Positions 12,621 to 23,809 of a DNA stretch of 64,000 bases are shown here, piece by piece. The notes under the pieces were generated by a model that made no database searches, was not told where the DNA came from, and saw only the letters and a list, made by a program, of their open reading frames with translations. Source of the DNA: Nageia nagi (Eukaryota > Pinophyta); the NCBI GenBank assembly GCA_050084985.1, contig JBITNC010000001.1, positions 95,418,001-95,482,000 of the forward strand. Direction: 5' to 3'. Position 1 is the stretch's first letter, and each line of letters starts with the position of its first letter. Made by a program: the position numbers and the translations under genes.

Positions 12621-13880
12621 TAGTATTTTTATGGATGTTATGTAATTTGTACATTACATTTTCATTTTAAATATTTACTAAGATAAACCATTGAAAATTA
12701 ACATATGATCAACAAAATCCCTTGTTAACATATAATATGTTATGCAATATTCTATTATATTATTCTAATAATTAAGGTCATCCTTGTCATAAATCACCAC
12801 TTGGATTTTCCAAAACTGTATGTCTACAACTCCTTGATGATTTAAACTTTAGCGATGAGATGGATGTCATGTATATAAATAATGGGAGAGTCTTATAGGA
12901 TATGCCATGGAAATCATAACCACTAACCTTGCAACTAAAACAAGAATTGCCTTCATCACCACTTCAACTACTTGTCACTCTATTCTATAGAGAATCCAAC
13001 ACCATGTCAATACATAGGCTCTTCATAGAACAAAAAGCAAAACTTTATGTAATCTAGATATGAAAATCATAAAGAAAAACTAAAATTGTACAAAATAAAA
13101 TATAAAATAAAGCATCATATAAAACATCAACTTGAACATAACATAAGATATCAACTTTAGAGTAAAAATTATCAAATAAAACATCACATTAAATGTCAAA
13201 TAAAATGTCAAATTTATAAGTAAAAATGCATCAAACCAAGCATCGAATAAAAAGTCGCATAAAGTGTCAAAAAAATTATTTGACATTGTTTGACATAAAT
13301 ATACCAAATTATGATGTGATATACATTATGGATCAAATAACTATTTTTTAATGCATGTTTTGATATAAGAGGGCTAACATGTAGTAGTGTATTCACTACC
13401 CCCTTAAACTATAAAGTGGCAATTTAAAACCATCACGTAATAATTACTTTCTTTTTAAAAGGTGTAATCAAGAAGTATTCTTCCAAAAACTCTAATAGAA
13501 GAATACTTACATATTATGCCTTCCTCAGTTACATAAGGTACATTGTCCCTTGGCTCAATCATAGTGTTGGTCATGGGCTCCTATAGGATGGCCAATGGGA
13601 CTATCTAGTCATTATCATTCTCTTACCTTAATCATCCTAGTCTAAGATTATCAGTACCTGAAGGAACATCTAACCACACCTCTATAATGTCCTATCCATG
13701 GATATTTGATGTATTGTATTTTTCATGCTTGTAATAAAGATGTCAAAAAGTGATATACTATCAAAAAATGATAAAATGCTTAATCAAAACTTTGAATCAT
13801 ATGTAATTATTGATGCTACATAAATTATTAATCATTAGGGTAAAATTTTAGACAATATTTAAGTCTTTATGTGCTTACCT
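12621..13880. other. AT-rich spacer with a degenerate catca/tgtcaaataaa simple repeat
   Basis: No gene is visible. Between about 13085 and 13275 the words aaataaaacatca and aaatgtcaaataaaatg recur with small changes at intervals of roughly 18-30 bases, forming a short degenerate repeat. The hydrophobic minus-strand reading frames over this patch are products of that simple sequence, not of a membrane protein gene. Confidence 0.45.
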
Positions 13881-14525
13881 TTATGTTCTTGTTCCATCTA
13901 TATTACATAATCTTCATATATAATAAAGGGACCCAAAAGTTGGTGATTGTTGTAACAAACATGCGAAAAGTTCTTAAATTGCCTTTCTCATATAATTAGA
14001 CCACTATCGAACCCAAGGAGTTGCATGATATCATAATTTACATTTTAATGTACTAAGTTTCTAAAAATCATATACTTATAAAAAAAGGAACCCAAAAGCT
14101 TATGATTGTTGTAAAAAACTATCAAAAAGTCATACACAATACCTTTTTCATACAATCATATCATCGTTGAACCAAATGAGATTCTTGATATCATAATTTG
14201 GAGTATAATATATTATCTTTTTAAAAAATCATATGCTTGTAGAAAAGGAACCCAAAATATGTCTCAAAACATGATACAAAAATTAGTTTGGATAAGAAAA
14301 GCAACTATCTAACCCAAAAAATTTCCAAGTGTCAAAAACCAGTCTAAGAATGATAAATTGGCCTCATCTTCCATATATTTTGAAATGATGTACTATTACA
14401 TGTGATATAAAATTATCTAAATACACTATATGAGACAAAAATTAGCTTTGAGAAGGAAAGTAAATGTTCAATCCAAATATTTTCTAACTTTCAAAAACTA
14501 GTCCAAAAGTGATATGAAATAGATA
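13880..14525. repeat. About 160-bp tandem repeat, roughly four degenerate units
   Basis: The word ggaacccaaaa occurs at spacing 159 and 160 (acccaaaa at about 13931, 14090, 14250), each time followed or preceded by recognisable neighbours (gattgttgtaa, tgatatcataattt, aaaatcatatacttgta). A second landmark, caaaaattag, occurs at about 14277 and 14436, again 159 apart. A further copy of part of the unit (ttggcctcat...atattttgaaatgatgta) lies outside the array at about 15820-15900, inside the PPR region, so the repeat is also dispersed. Confidence 0.75.
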
Positions 14526-14539
14526 ATGTTGTTAATGGC

Positions 14540-14870
14540 TATAATAAGGATGCCCTTAAAGACTTTGATTGATGAAACACTTTAGAACTAATCTTAACAA
14601 CATAACCTTTGTATGTATTCTATTTGTAAGTAACCATATAGCTCTAGCAGATGAGCACTATAAATAATTTAATAGCATGGGAGACTCTTTGTATTATTCC
14701 TAGGATGAATCATTATACATGCATTATATGGGTATACTCAACAAACCAAATATATGAACCATTATACATGAATAAAATGAAAAATATAGCATGAGTGACT
14801 CTTATTGCATTATTCTTAGGATAAATCAATATTCATATATTATTTGACAAGATCCATGATGCAAATACAA
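14540..14870 (+). pseudogene. PPR protein fragment (PLS type), rearranged
   Basis: Reads N-L-N-N-ITFVCILF--NH---A-DE (about 14592-14650), then FNSMGDS, the pattern of a long PPR followed by the post-PPR tail of PLS-class proteins ('PNNVTFVCVLSACSHAGLVDEGxxYFNSM'). It then jumps to LFDKIHDANTIS (about 14840) from another part of the repeat. Intact relatives bind organellar RNA in mitochondria or plastids. The order of pieces is not that of a real gene, so this is a scrambled remnant. Confidence 0.7.
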
Positions 14871-15319
14871 TTTCATGATTTGTAATGATTACAAGATACG
14901 TAAAAAATGGGTACAAGCTAAGTGCTCCACCCCCTTAGTTTTTATTCCTAAATAAATCAAAAAACATGAAATTTTACAAGTACCTCCAAATTTTCCCTAA
15001 GTGTTTGGCTAATATTCCAAGTATTCTACCCCTTTAGCACTGATCAGCCCAAAAAAATTAAAAAACTCAACATGTTATAAGTGGTTACCATAATGTCCAA
15101 TTGCTGTAGCCCCTTGGCTTAGTTATAAATATCATGACAGACATCGATGGAAATGTGAAATAAAATACAAGTCCTAATAATTGTTTAACAATATGCATGA
15201 TGTAGACATGATTTCATGTGTTTTTGTAGTTCTTATAAATCACATAAGAATTTAGGAATAGGGGAATTTATGCATATGTACAAATTGGGTTAAATCACTG
15301 CCAAAATATCCTTAAAACT

Positions 15320-15560
15320 TGAATTGGGTATGTGGATGTGTCTAGTTGCTACTTGTTAATTAAATGTTATTATTTTAAATACCTTGATAGACATGTATGC
15401 AAAATATGGAAGAATACAAAAGGCCCAAGAATTATTTGATAAGATACCTGATGCAAATATAGTTTTGTAGTATGCAATGATTGTATGATACACATAAAAT
15501 AGGTTTTATAAAAAAACACCTAGAGAATTTTATTCTAAAATCATGATAATTATTTGATAA
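15320..15560 (+). pseudogene. PPR motif fragment (IDMYAKYGR...LFDKIPDANI)
   Basis: The frame beginning near 15384 reads TLIDMYAKYGRIQKAQELFD then KIPDANIV, a stop where Trp is expected, and YAMIV. This is the S/P junction seen in plant PLS-class PPR proteins ('NTLIDMYAKCGxIxKARELFDxMPxxNVVSWNAMI'). Just upstream WMCL and AC-like codons (about 15330) come from the E-domain region of another copy, so the fragment joins a gene's end to its middle. It is too short and too damaged to be functional. Confidence 0.8.
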
Positions 15561-15899
15561 TACACCATAGAAAATATATCCTTGGTTCTCTTTTCAATGG
15601 CCTTTGATCTTCTCTACTCAAATCCTTTTGTTGAGTTTTTTTTCTCTACAATAAATTGGAAATGCTCCAAGTGGTCTAACTCTCTTGACTCAAAATGATA
15701 CAAGCTAAGTGATCTACCCTTTGGCTTCTCTTCTAAAAAACTTGAAATGTTATAATTTCCCACCTAAGTTCACTACACAATAAGTTACATGTATTAAAAA
15801 TCAATCCAAATTTGATAACTTGGCCTCATACACAATATATTTTGAAATGATGTAACTATATCATATGATATGTAATGAAATAAATACACTATATGATAA

Positions 15900-16260
15900 G
15901 AAAAATGATGGTGCTTTGAACTTTTAGTTTTGATGTGTCTACTTGGTGCTTATAAATCACATAAAATGTATGAATAGAGGAGTTTTTGTACATGAGAACA
16001 ATCCTTTTTTTGTTGAAACCTAAATATGGTGCATCTTATTTTCTACTTTCATATACTTATGTTGAAGTGGGAAATTACATTTCCAAGTATGATACCTATG
16101 TTTTACAAGATGTTAAATGTTGTAAAGATAAATTTAAATACATAAGGAACAAGAATTATTTGACTAGATGCATGATGCAAACATATTCTCATGGACTACA
16201 ATGATAGAAGGATATGCACAAAATAGATTTTCTAAAAGAATCTAGCATGCTACAACAAAG
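15900..16260 (+). pseudogene. PPR fragment: E-region plus LF-MHDANIFSWTTMIEGYAQN
   Basis: Begins with an E-motif-like stretch (CLLGAYKSHK at about 15938) and continues, after frame changes, to LFD-MHDANIFSWTTMIEGY (about 16153-16215), a well conserved PPR helix pair. The same end-to-middle junction as in the other copies is seen. An open frame at 15986-16204 covers part of this in a different frame and is not itself meaningful. Confidence 0.7.
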
Positions 16261-17844
16261 TTTCATGTATTGCAATGATCATAGGATATATCTAAATATG
16301 TTGCATCTTCTATTCTATTTTAAATATTCATGTCTAAGTTGGAAACTATGTTTCAAATATGGAGAATGTTCTTATGGATGATATTAGTGATGAAAGTAAT
16401 GTAAGATATAGTCTTGCACAATGACATTGTATATGCTTTCATTTAGATAGGAAACCATATTCTATTTCATTTTTTCAAAAAGTATTGTTAATAAATATTT
16501 GTACAAATATACATCAGCCATAGTGCTAATGCATGCATGATAACATTATATCAAGTATTGAATTTTCTTAAGAGGTTTTTTTATAGGATGCAATATTAGT
16601 TGTTCACCTCCACTAAAAATATTTGCATCATACTATTTGTGAGAGATAATCATAGGTAAATTGATAAAGAATGTTGTAATGATAAGATACAATTAATATG
16701 TAATTCCTATGTCACTAAACTACCAAATAAATTTCACCCATAAATAATTAGAGAATTGGAGCATATAAGATAACATGGCTTGTTAGAGGCACTCACCTAC
16801 TAAAATGCACTAGCATAGGAATGTTTCACAATGATTCAAGAGCATCTAAGAATTAAAGATAAATGCAAATATAGTATGCGTCATTTAAAAGGGAGAATAT
16901 TATGTACATAATTGAAATTATGTAAAAATCAAGGTGTATCATACATTTTAAATAACTAAAGCTAGACTTGCTATTCCATGAAGAAAAAATCAAAATTAGC
17001 ACAAAATGTGCAATTTCTCATACAAGTTTATCAGCATCAAATTGTAAGAAAGCTCAAACTAGATGTAATTAAAGATTCGCTCTTTGGTATGTAATACAAC
17101 ATTATCCTTACTTTATCTATCAAGATAAATCATCTTCCATGGTAAATATGTAATACTAAAAATAAGCAAGACTTTCCTTGAATCAAATTACATCATAAAT
17201 ATAAAGGGTTCTTCTTCATGCAAAAGAACTTTAGTATATGTATTGCTAATCCCATAGAAAATCAAGTGGTCAAGAACCTTTGGAAAAATAATAATATTTA
17301 AATTTAAGCACTTATAAATGAAAATCTAGTTCTTTTAGAGTCCTTTTAATTAATTCTTATGAAATCTAAGAATCATTTAACCCCATGATAATAATCCTTG
17401 TTATTTCTACAAAGATACCCCAAAAACATAAGTATAGTTATATGAGTAGATTTGATTGATAACTTAAATTTTATTCATTTATACAGATAACATAGTTTAA
17501 ATGCCTAGATTCTCATAGCCAAGTTTTTTCCATAATGCTTGGTAGAATATCTCTTTATAGAGCTTATAAAGATACCAATTTAGCCTAAGCAAGTTGATCA
17601 AGTACATGTATTCATTGATAAATAAGAGTTGATCAATCTTGACTATGATCATTTGAATATTAATTTTTTTTTTGTGTTTGGAGGCTCTCAAGTATTTTCA
17701 AAAAATGAATTTGATTGCTTTTAGATAAGATTCAATAACCTTTGTAAGTATTCTCCCTATATGTGCAATTTTTATAAATTTAAAATGTGGTATTGAAATT
17801 CATGGATGAATAAGTAGATGTAGGTTTCTTTTGCATGTAATTGA
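16261..17844. other. Spacer within the PPR region, no gene seen
   Basis: A/T-rich sequence. Short PPR-like words (for example ggatatatctaaatatgttgcatctt near 16285) repeat pieces of neighbouring copies, but nothing longer than about 20 codons can be read. The minus-strand frame at 17497-17691 is lysine/tyrosine-rich low complexity and is not supported as a gene. Confidence 0.4.
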
Positions 17845-18175
17845 GATAACAACCTTGATAGAAATGTATTTAAAATGTGGGGTATGTGTAAGAGAGACAC
17901 CATATCATGGAATTCAATGATTGTAAGGTATCTACAAAATAGTTTTTATGAGGAAGCTCTAGAGGTTTTTAAGGGAATGCAAAAAAGTGGTGTTGCATTA
18001 GATATTGTTATGATGAGTGCTCTAATAGAAATGTATACAAGGATCAATTTGAATACACAAGAACCAAATATTTTTGATAAGATTCATGATGCCAACATAA
18101 TTTCATGGACTAAAATGATCATAAGATATACATAAAATGGGTTTTCTAAAAAGAATCTAGCATGATGTAACACAT
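17845..18175 (+). pseudogene. PPR fragment with two motifs (best preserved copy)
   Basis: After LIEMYLKCG the frame shifts, and the open frame 17875-18135 (86 codons) reads CKRDTISWNSMIVRYLQNSF, then YEEALEVFKGMQKSGVALDI, SALIEMYTR, and later IFDKIHDANIISWTKMIIRY. These are two consecutive PPR units of the PLS series: 'RDVVSWNAMIAGYxQNGxxEEALxLFxxMQxxGVxPD' followed by 'LIDMYxKxG...LFDKMxxxNxVSWTxMI'. The second follows the first too closely, since a full long motif is missing. Without start, transit peptide or C-terminal domain it is a relic. The clear motifs make the family call safe. Confidence 0.88.
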
Positions 18176-18244
18176 TTTCCTTGACTACAATGATTACAAG
18201 ATATGCACTAAATATGTTGCATTATATGTTGTACTTTAAAATTC

Positions 18245-18505
18245 ATTGATCTAATGAAGCACTTGGGAACCAACCCTAACAACATAACCTTTTTATGTGT
18301 TCTAATTACATGCAACCATGCACATATAATGGATGAGGGTTGTAAATACTTTAATAGCATGAGTGAATCTTATTGCACTATTCCTAGGATGACTAATTAT
18401 ATATGCATTACAAACCTTATTTGTAAAATACGCATAAAACCTGAATTGGCTCTATGGATGTGTCTACTTAGTGCTTGTAAATTGAATTTGTGGTTTTGAA
18501 TTCCC
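18245..18505 (+). pseudogene. PPR C-terminal piece (last PPR motifs and start of E domain)
   Basis: Open frame 18254-18499 (81 codons) reads LGTNPNNITFLCVLITCNHA, then DEGCKYFNSMSESYC, PRMTNYICITNL and IKPELALWMCLLSACK. This follows the canonical tail of plant PLS-class PPR proteins: 'PNxVTFLCVLSACSHAGxVDEGxxYFxSM...xxHYxCMVDLLxR...IKPxxxVWxCLLSACR'. The 'L-G-R-A-G...EAL' segment is mostly deleted. It follows the 17.85-18.18 kb piece in correct order and orientation, so both probably come from one gene copy. Confidence 0.88.
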
Positions 18506-18840
18506 TGATAGATATGTATGTAAAATGCAGAACAAACCCTTACAACATGAGGGAATTTTATTGTAGTATTCTTGGGTGAATTATTATGCATGCATTATTG
18601 ACCTTTTTGGTTGTGCAAGCTATTGTGAGGGTGCTTTGAACTTCACCAATAAAATACCTTGATAGAAATATATGCAAAATGTGTAAGAATAAATAAAACC
18701 TAATAATTATTTGACAATATGCATGATGAAAATATAGTTTCATGGTATGTAATGATTGTAGGATACACACAAAATGGGGTTTATGAAAAAAGCCCTAGAG
18801 ACTTTTATTATAGAAGCATGATGATTTCTTGACAATATAC
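18506..18840 (+). pseudogene. PPR mosaic fragment
   Basis: Three pieces run together. The first reads IDMYVKC at about 18510. The second is YYACIIDLFGCASYCEGALN with FTNKIP (about 18580-18655), the 'HYACMVDLLGRAG-L-EALNFINKMP' tail. The third reads LIEIYAKCVRI, LFDNMHDENIVSWYVMIVGY and TQNGVYEK (about 18660-18790), a normal PPR pair. The tail-then-motif order is impossible in one gene and repeats the junction seen at 15.3 and 15.9 kb. Confidence 0.8.
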
Positions 18841-19045
18841 ATAAAAGAATACATGTTGGGTGCTCTCTGTAATGACCTCTTGTTTGCTCAAACCCATTAT
18901 ATTGGCTTTTCTCTCCATGAAAAATTAAAAATTCTTCAAGTGATTTAACCCCCTTAGCTTGAAATGGTAAAAGCTAAGCACTCTACCCCTCAACTCCTCT
19001 TCCCAAAAAACTCAAAATATTACAAGTGCCTACCTAAGTTTCCTA

Positions 19046-19905
19046 TGTAGGATATTATTATTTTTTATTGACATTGATAGGTGTTTTTTACCTACATCCT
19101 TTTGATTTAGGGGTTATTTAAAAAATCCCCCATAAACCACCACTAAAACCCAAAAATGGGGCAATTGAAAACTATCACACCAAAAATGACTCAAAGCACC
19201 CACCTCTAAAGCTTATTTTTGGTCTAGGGATACATGATTAACATTGATTAATCTTGTGGAGGGGATGGGGTATGGATGACAAAAATATGGTACAATAAAA
19301 GAAGCACCAATAAATTGGATATATATGACAAGTATTAGAGGTGAAAAACAAATTAGAAATCTGTTATAGGACCATTATCATTGGTAATTATGGATGGAAT
19401 GTAATAGTAGGATTTTTTACCAAAACTAAAGTGAATTTTTTTTTTCTTGAAATTAATTTGTTTAAGGGCTATGGAGAACATAGGGGCCAATGTATTAAGA
19501 ATTAAAAATGCAAGGCCCATTCTAAATAGGTAAAATACCATACAAATATAAACTCAAATTTTAATGAGGGAGGGATTAAAAATCTTGATGGCCATTTGGT
19601 GTGTTAATATGATGGAGCTAAGTGCAACATGTGACCTAAATTAATGTAAAATGGATGATGAGGTGGCATACATGTATGAGTGGAAATCCATATGAATCAA
19701 CACCCAACAGATCTAGAATTATCAAGGGTGGTACTCATAGTGGATGGGAAGTAGACAAACATCACATCATATGTGGTGATGGGTGGTATTTATAAATCTC
19801 AATTTGGTAAGTTCCAAAGTAGTTCTATGAGATAGTGCTAGTTTCTAGTGATTGATTTGGAAATATGGGGTGGGGGGGTGAAAACATAGATTTGGTGAGC
19901 AAGAA
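19046..19905. other. Non-coding stretch between the PPR remnants and the next coding relic
   Basis: Contains G-rich and A-rich runs (for example the seven-G run at about 19870). No protein similarity was recognised. The minus-strand frame 19353-19541 is not supported. Composition is slightly less A/T-rich than upstream and resembles the region that follows, so it may be the 5' part of the element containing the 19.9-21.1 kb relic. Confidence 0.35.
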
Positions 19906-19913
19906 TGCTATAG

Positions 19914-21074
19914 TCTAGAGAATTTTATATGAGGGGAGCTTAAGATATTTTATGGAAACCTTTAATGGATTCAATTTGAGTCTCTCATTAGAGGTAGAAA
20001 AGAAGTGGGTAAATGGGCACTATAAGATTAACTCAATGGATTCTTATTTTAGTTATGAAGCAATGGCAAAGGCAATCCATATGCCAAATCAAGGGAAATA
20101 AATTAAAAGGGAGTCAAAGTTGGGGAAATTGGAGGATATTTTTAAGTTTAGAAAGTAAGGGGAGGAATTTATGAAATTTGTACCAAGATTTAAGATGACA
20201 AGGTTTCCAAATCCCTAGGATGAAGTTGTTAGAGCTCTTATGCATTATGTAACACTTCAGGGATGCCATAAAGTGGTATATACTTACCATTTTTGGATTT
20301 TGAATCATTTAAAACTTAAAGGGGATGAGGTGATCATTTTTTTTCTTCATTAGACATTCACTAGAGATCTCTATCAACAAGTACAAAGGTAATATAAATA
20401 TGATCCCCTTGCACCAGTCTACTATCAAGTTAGTGTATGATGTGGCTAGGTCTAAATAAACTCAAAGAAGTTTGAGGGGGAAGGAAATAAATGCAAATAG
20501 GAGCTCTCAAATGGTTAATAAAGGTAAGGATAACATTTTGGAGATGGATGAGGAGGAGAATGCAAGTGAAGAGGGTGGTTTTGAACCCCTTATAGTCATG
20601 AAGGATGAGAAAGTAGCTAACCTTCCACTGAAGATTCAGGACAAGTAGGGCATTAAGAGAAGAATGAGAGCTTTTGAATCAAAAGTTGAGGTGGTGGAAT
20701 ATGTTAGGGGAGGGATGGCTAGAAGAATAATATCTCAAAAGGATTTAATGGTTGAAGAAAATAATAAAAAGAATGAAAGAAACAAAGGAAAAAGGGTGTC
20801 AAAGGAGATAGATGAAGAGGCTAATACCCCCCATAATTTGTACTTACCCAAAATTTCTAAAGAGGAAATGAAAGATCTAATTGAAGCAACAACCAAGAAG
20901 GTGCAAAGACATGATAGGACTCCAAGAGTGGAGGTGAATGAACTAATCAAAATGGTATGCATTCTAGCTCTAGGAAAGATAGGGGTGAAAGTTATACCAA
21001 TTCTAATGCCAAAATACAAATTTGAAGCAATTATAAAAATAGGAGAGCGAATTGAGAATTATGAGATCACATAG
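19914..21074 (+). pseudogene. Long decayed coding region, probably transposon-derived; family not recognised
   Basis: One frame runs from about 19914 to 20460 with only about half a dozen single stops at Lys/Gln/Trp-like positions and no clear frameshift, including RYFMETFNGFNLSLSLEVEK, FMKFVPRFKMTRFPNP and VVYTYHFWILNHLKLKGDEV. After a short frame change the open frame 20664-21074 (136 codons) gives a lysine/glutamate-rich segment with ISKEEMKDLIEATTKKV. The arrangement (globular N-terminal part, charged C-terminal tail) resembles extra proteins found in plant LTR elements, but I cannot name the family. No gag, pol or LTR pair was found around it. The minus-strand frame at 20735-21019 is a shadow. 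Confidence 0.45.
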
Positions 21075-22344
21075 TAGGACATTCCTCTTACATTCCTTAT
21101 GGAGAGTAAGTCATAGATGGAATTTTACATGAAAAACTAGGCAAACCTAGCCTTTAGGTTTAAAATAAACAAGGATATGATCCTCATATGAAATGGTTTT
21201 GGGGTATCCTTGTAAGTAGTATTTTTTGTATTTCTTATCTAGTTTGTATTACAATAGATGTAAGGTGATGTTTTGTTCAGGAGAATCCAAGAGACTTTTG
21301 GTTGAGTTTATTCATACAATGGATATTTTGTAAGTTTTGATATTTGATATCTAATATTCAAAGGTCATGGATTCTATGCATTTGTGATTGTGAAGTTTAG
21401 AGGAGAGTGTATGATTACTTTGATGGATTAGGCTATTTTATTTTGTTACACCATATGTATTTAAGAATTTGAGATGATACTATGTATGTCTATTTTAAGA
21501 TGCTATATGATGTAAAGGTGTTGGGAGCCTGATAATATCTTTTTTTTATTAATATAATTTACCATTAATAAAAAAAATATTAACATTCATTAATTATTAC
21601 TCTTATTATATTTATTGATCAAGATTTTATTGAGCTATTTGTGTGACTAGAGGCTAATGTGATACCATGCATTGCATTGGTTGACATTAGAATTGACTTA
21701 TTGTGCAACAACTAGAATTGTTAAGGAAAATGTTGGTTATGGAAGAGTGGATGGACTAGGAGATATAGATGAAGATAATGTGATTTGTGGATAGTTTGGC
21801 TCCTTAAATTTCTAATATTTCATTATGTGAGTTAGTGAATCTTAAGGATTATGATATTTAGGATCATACTGATAAATCAAATTCTACACATGAATAAGTT
21901 GAACTTGCTTAAATAGTGATGCTAATTGATTTTGGATCAAAGGATCATTAAAAAATTTCTCTTGAGACTCTAGAGGAATATTTTCAAATATAGATTAATT
22001 TAGTTTTCTTGATCAAGTGATATATGACGAGATGATGAGTGGTGAAGGATGCATGTGATGAATAATGTGATTGTGGTGTACTAGGTTCTTGGTTAGGTTA
22101 TTGATTTTTCTCTTATTATTTAACCCTAGCTTGAGATCTAGTTTTAGACACCATATTTACATGTGGTTCTTTGTAAAAACTTCTAATACATACATGCCTA
22201 TAAATCTAAGGTATGAAAGGAAATAACACCATGCTAAAAGATATAACAAGATATAAATGGTTCCAATCAATGGAGATAAATAAACACCAAACCTATATTG
22301 TTTAATATGATATTATTTAATATATGAAAAGTAATCACACATAG
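21075..22344. other. Non-coding sequence before the first copia element
   Basis: No gene or repeat family recognised. Traces of short open frames are all under 40 codons. Ends at the copia 5' LTR, immediately after the catag that may be its target duplication. Confidence 0.4.
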
Positions 22345-22752
22345 TATTGGGAATCAAGAATCACATTTCAAATTTTAGCCTGATACTTTAGTTTCGAACC
22401 TCTCTATTTTAAAACATGATTGCTAACTACATTTCATGCTCTTTATTTTTAAATATGATAAGGAATTTATTTCATAAACACAAACACATTTCATATGGAA
22501 TGTGAGAGGATATATTTTCTTTTTTCTTCTTTGTTTTATATCCTTTGACTTTCTAAGTTGTTGCATCTTTCACTAGATTGCTATGAATATGTTGGTTATA
22601 GTTTCTTTGCTACTATTCATGTATTGATTTGAGTTTTGGATTGATATATGAGCTTGTTTTTTGGAGATAATAATAATAAAATATCCATCATTGTAGATTC
22701 ATGAATATTCCATTATGAATGGTTTTAATATTACTTTAGCTTTAATTCTTCT
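22345..22752 (+). repeat. 5' LTR of copia element 1
   Basis: Aligns along its whole length with 31,435-31,882. Shared landmarks in order include gggaatcaa, aaaacatgattg, ttgctatgaatat, ttgagttttggattg/ttgagttttagattg, aataataaaat, ccattatgaat and attcttc. It is about 40 bp shorter than the 3' copy because of a few deletions. A primer-binding site follows it directly. Confidence 0.9.
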
Positions 22753-22754
22753 TT

Positions 22755-22770
22755 TAGTATTAGAGCTTGG
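22755..22770 (+). other. Primer-binding site of copia element 1
   Basis: The sequence tagtattagagcttgg lies three bases after the LTR. The usual copia PBS, complementary to the 3' end of initiator methionine tRNA, reads TGGTATCAGAGC; this copy has two C/G-to-T/A changes within it. Position and spelling together make the call firm. Confidence 0.85.
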
Positions 22771-22859
22771 TGAGATTGAGTAATCAATTTGAGCAAAACG
22801 TGGACTTTTTTCTTTGAAATTTCTTGGTGAAGCTTAGTTTCTTGTTATGAAGAGCTTTC

Positions 22860-23490
22860 ATGGAAAAACAACACAAACTCTCTCCCAATTATAGAGTTTG
22901 ATCGTAAACATTATCTATATTAGAGCATAAAAATGAACATGTTAGTAATGGGAAAAGAATTATGGGATATTGTTGAAGAAGAATATGATGAGCCAACAAA
23001 TTGCAATACACTACAAGGATATGAGAATAAGAATAAAAAGAAATAAAAGAAAATAATTATATTATATTTTATCATATTTATTCCACTCTTAAAGAGACCA
23101 TATTTTCAAGAATTGTAGGTTACAAATCAAAAAATATTGCTTGGAAGGCTTTGAAAGAGGGATATGAAGGAAGTGATCAAGTAAATTAGGTAAAATTACA
23201 AACCTTATGGAGGGATTTTGAAAATTAAATATGCAAGATAATGAGGGAGCTAGATATTATTGCATATATGTGAAATACATTTTCAATGAAATGGCCACAC
23301 TTGGAGAAGATATGGATAAAGTAGTTGTGATAAATAAGGTGTTGTGAACTCTTACTCCAAAATAGAACAATGTTGCAATGATAATAGAAGAGAATAAAGA
23401 GTTTTACACATTAAAATTTAAGTAATTTATGGCATCTCTTCTTTCTAAAGAGGAGAGTAAAATAATTGAGAGCTGATGCAAGTGAGGAGA
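22860..23490 (+). pseudogene. copia gag (UBN2-type), broken
   Basis: Starts at an ATG at 22860, about 90 bp after the PBS. Contains the gag signature FDRKHYLY followed by a stop where Trp is expected, then K-NMLVMGKELWDIVEEEYDEP. This is the 'F.G.NY..W..RM...L....LW..VE.GY.EP' start of UBN2-type gag. Further down, pieces equivalent to 'AKEAWD.L...Y.G', an 'LRTL.PK.....AIEE.KD' block (about 23340-23400) and a basic region are readable in shifting frames, ending near 23490. A Cys/His knuckle is no longer complete. In a working element this protein forms the virus-like particle. Confidence 0.85.
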
Positions 23491-23809
23491 AAGCCTTTTC
23501 TTTAAAAGAGAATGAGGGTAGTAACAATGGACAAGGAAGAGGATAACATTCCTTAAGAGGAATAGGTATATAAGGTAGAGGTGGATGGAGAGGTTCCTTT
23601 AGAAGAGGTAGAGGAAGATATCAACCAATAATAGTGAACAAATATCAACTTCTAGATGTGGTGGATATGCACATAGTAGAGGTAGTAACAAATTTGGTCT
23701 TCTAAAAGGGACTATAGGCTAAAATAGCCATAAAATGATGGGAACTATATAAATTATGATGAATAAGAGTATGATGAATATCAATGTTTATTTATATCAT
23801 ATAATATAG

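Larger units (their letters stand above)
14911..19045. repeat. Spacer module recurring between the PPR pieces
   Basis: A non-coding paragraph containing agctaagtgctctaccccct, then cttctcttcctaaaaaactc, then aaaatgttacaagtgcctac and acctaagtt, occurs in mutated form at about 14911-15005, 15020-15105, 15640-15775 and 18900-19045. The last two copies also share the preceding tctctccatgaaaaattgga-like segment. The copies alternate with PPR pieces, so the whole 14.5-19.0 kb region looks like repeated copies of one gene-plus-flank unit that were then shuffled. Confidence 0.7.

Noticed and set aside
13080-13396. Minus-strand frames encoding hydrophobic peptides
   Set aside because: They arise from the catca/tgtcaaataaa simple repeat and have no start context, family or neighbour that supports a membrane protein.
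20735-21019. 94-codon minus-strand frame
   Set aside because: Shadow of the lysine/glutamate-rich plus-strand frame; its serine/leucine composition is what the opposite strand of such codons gives.
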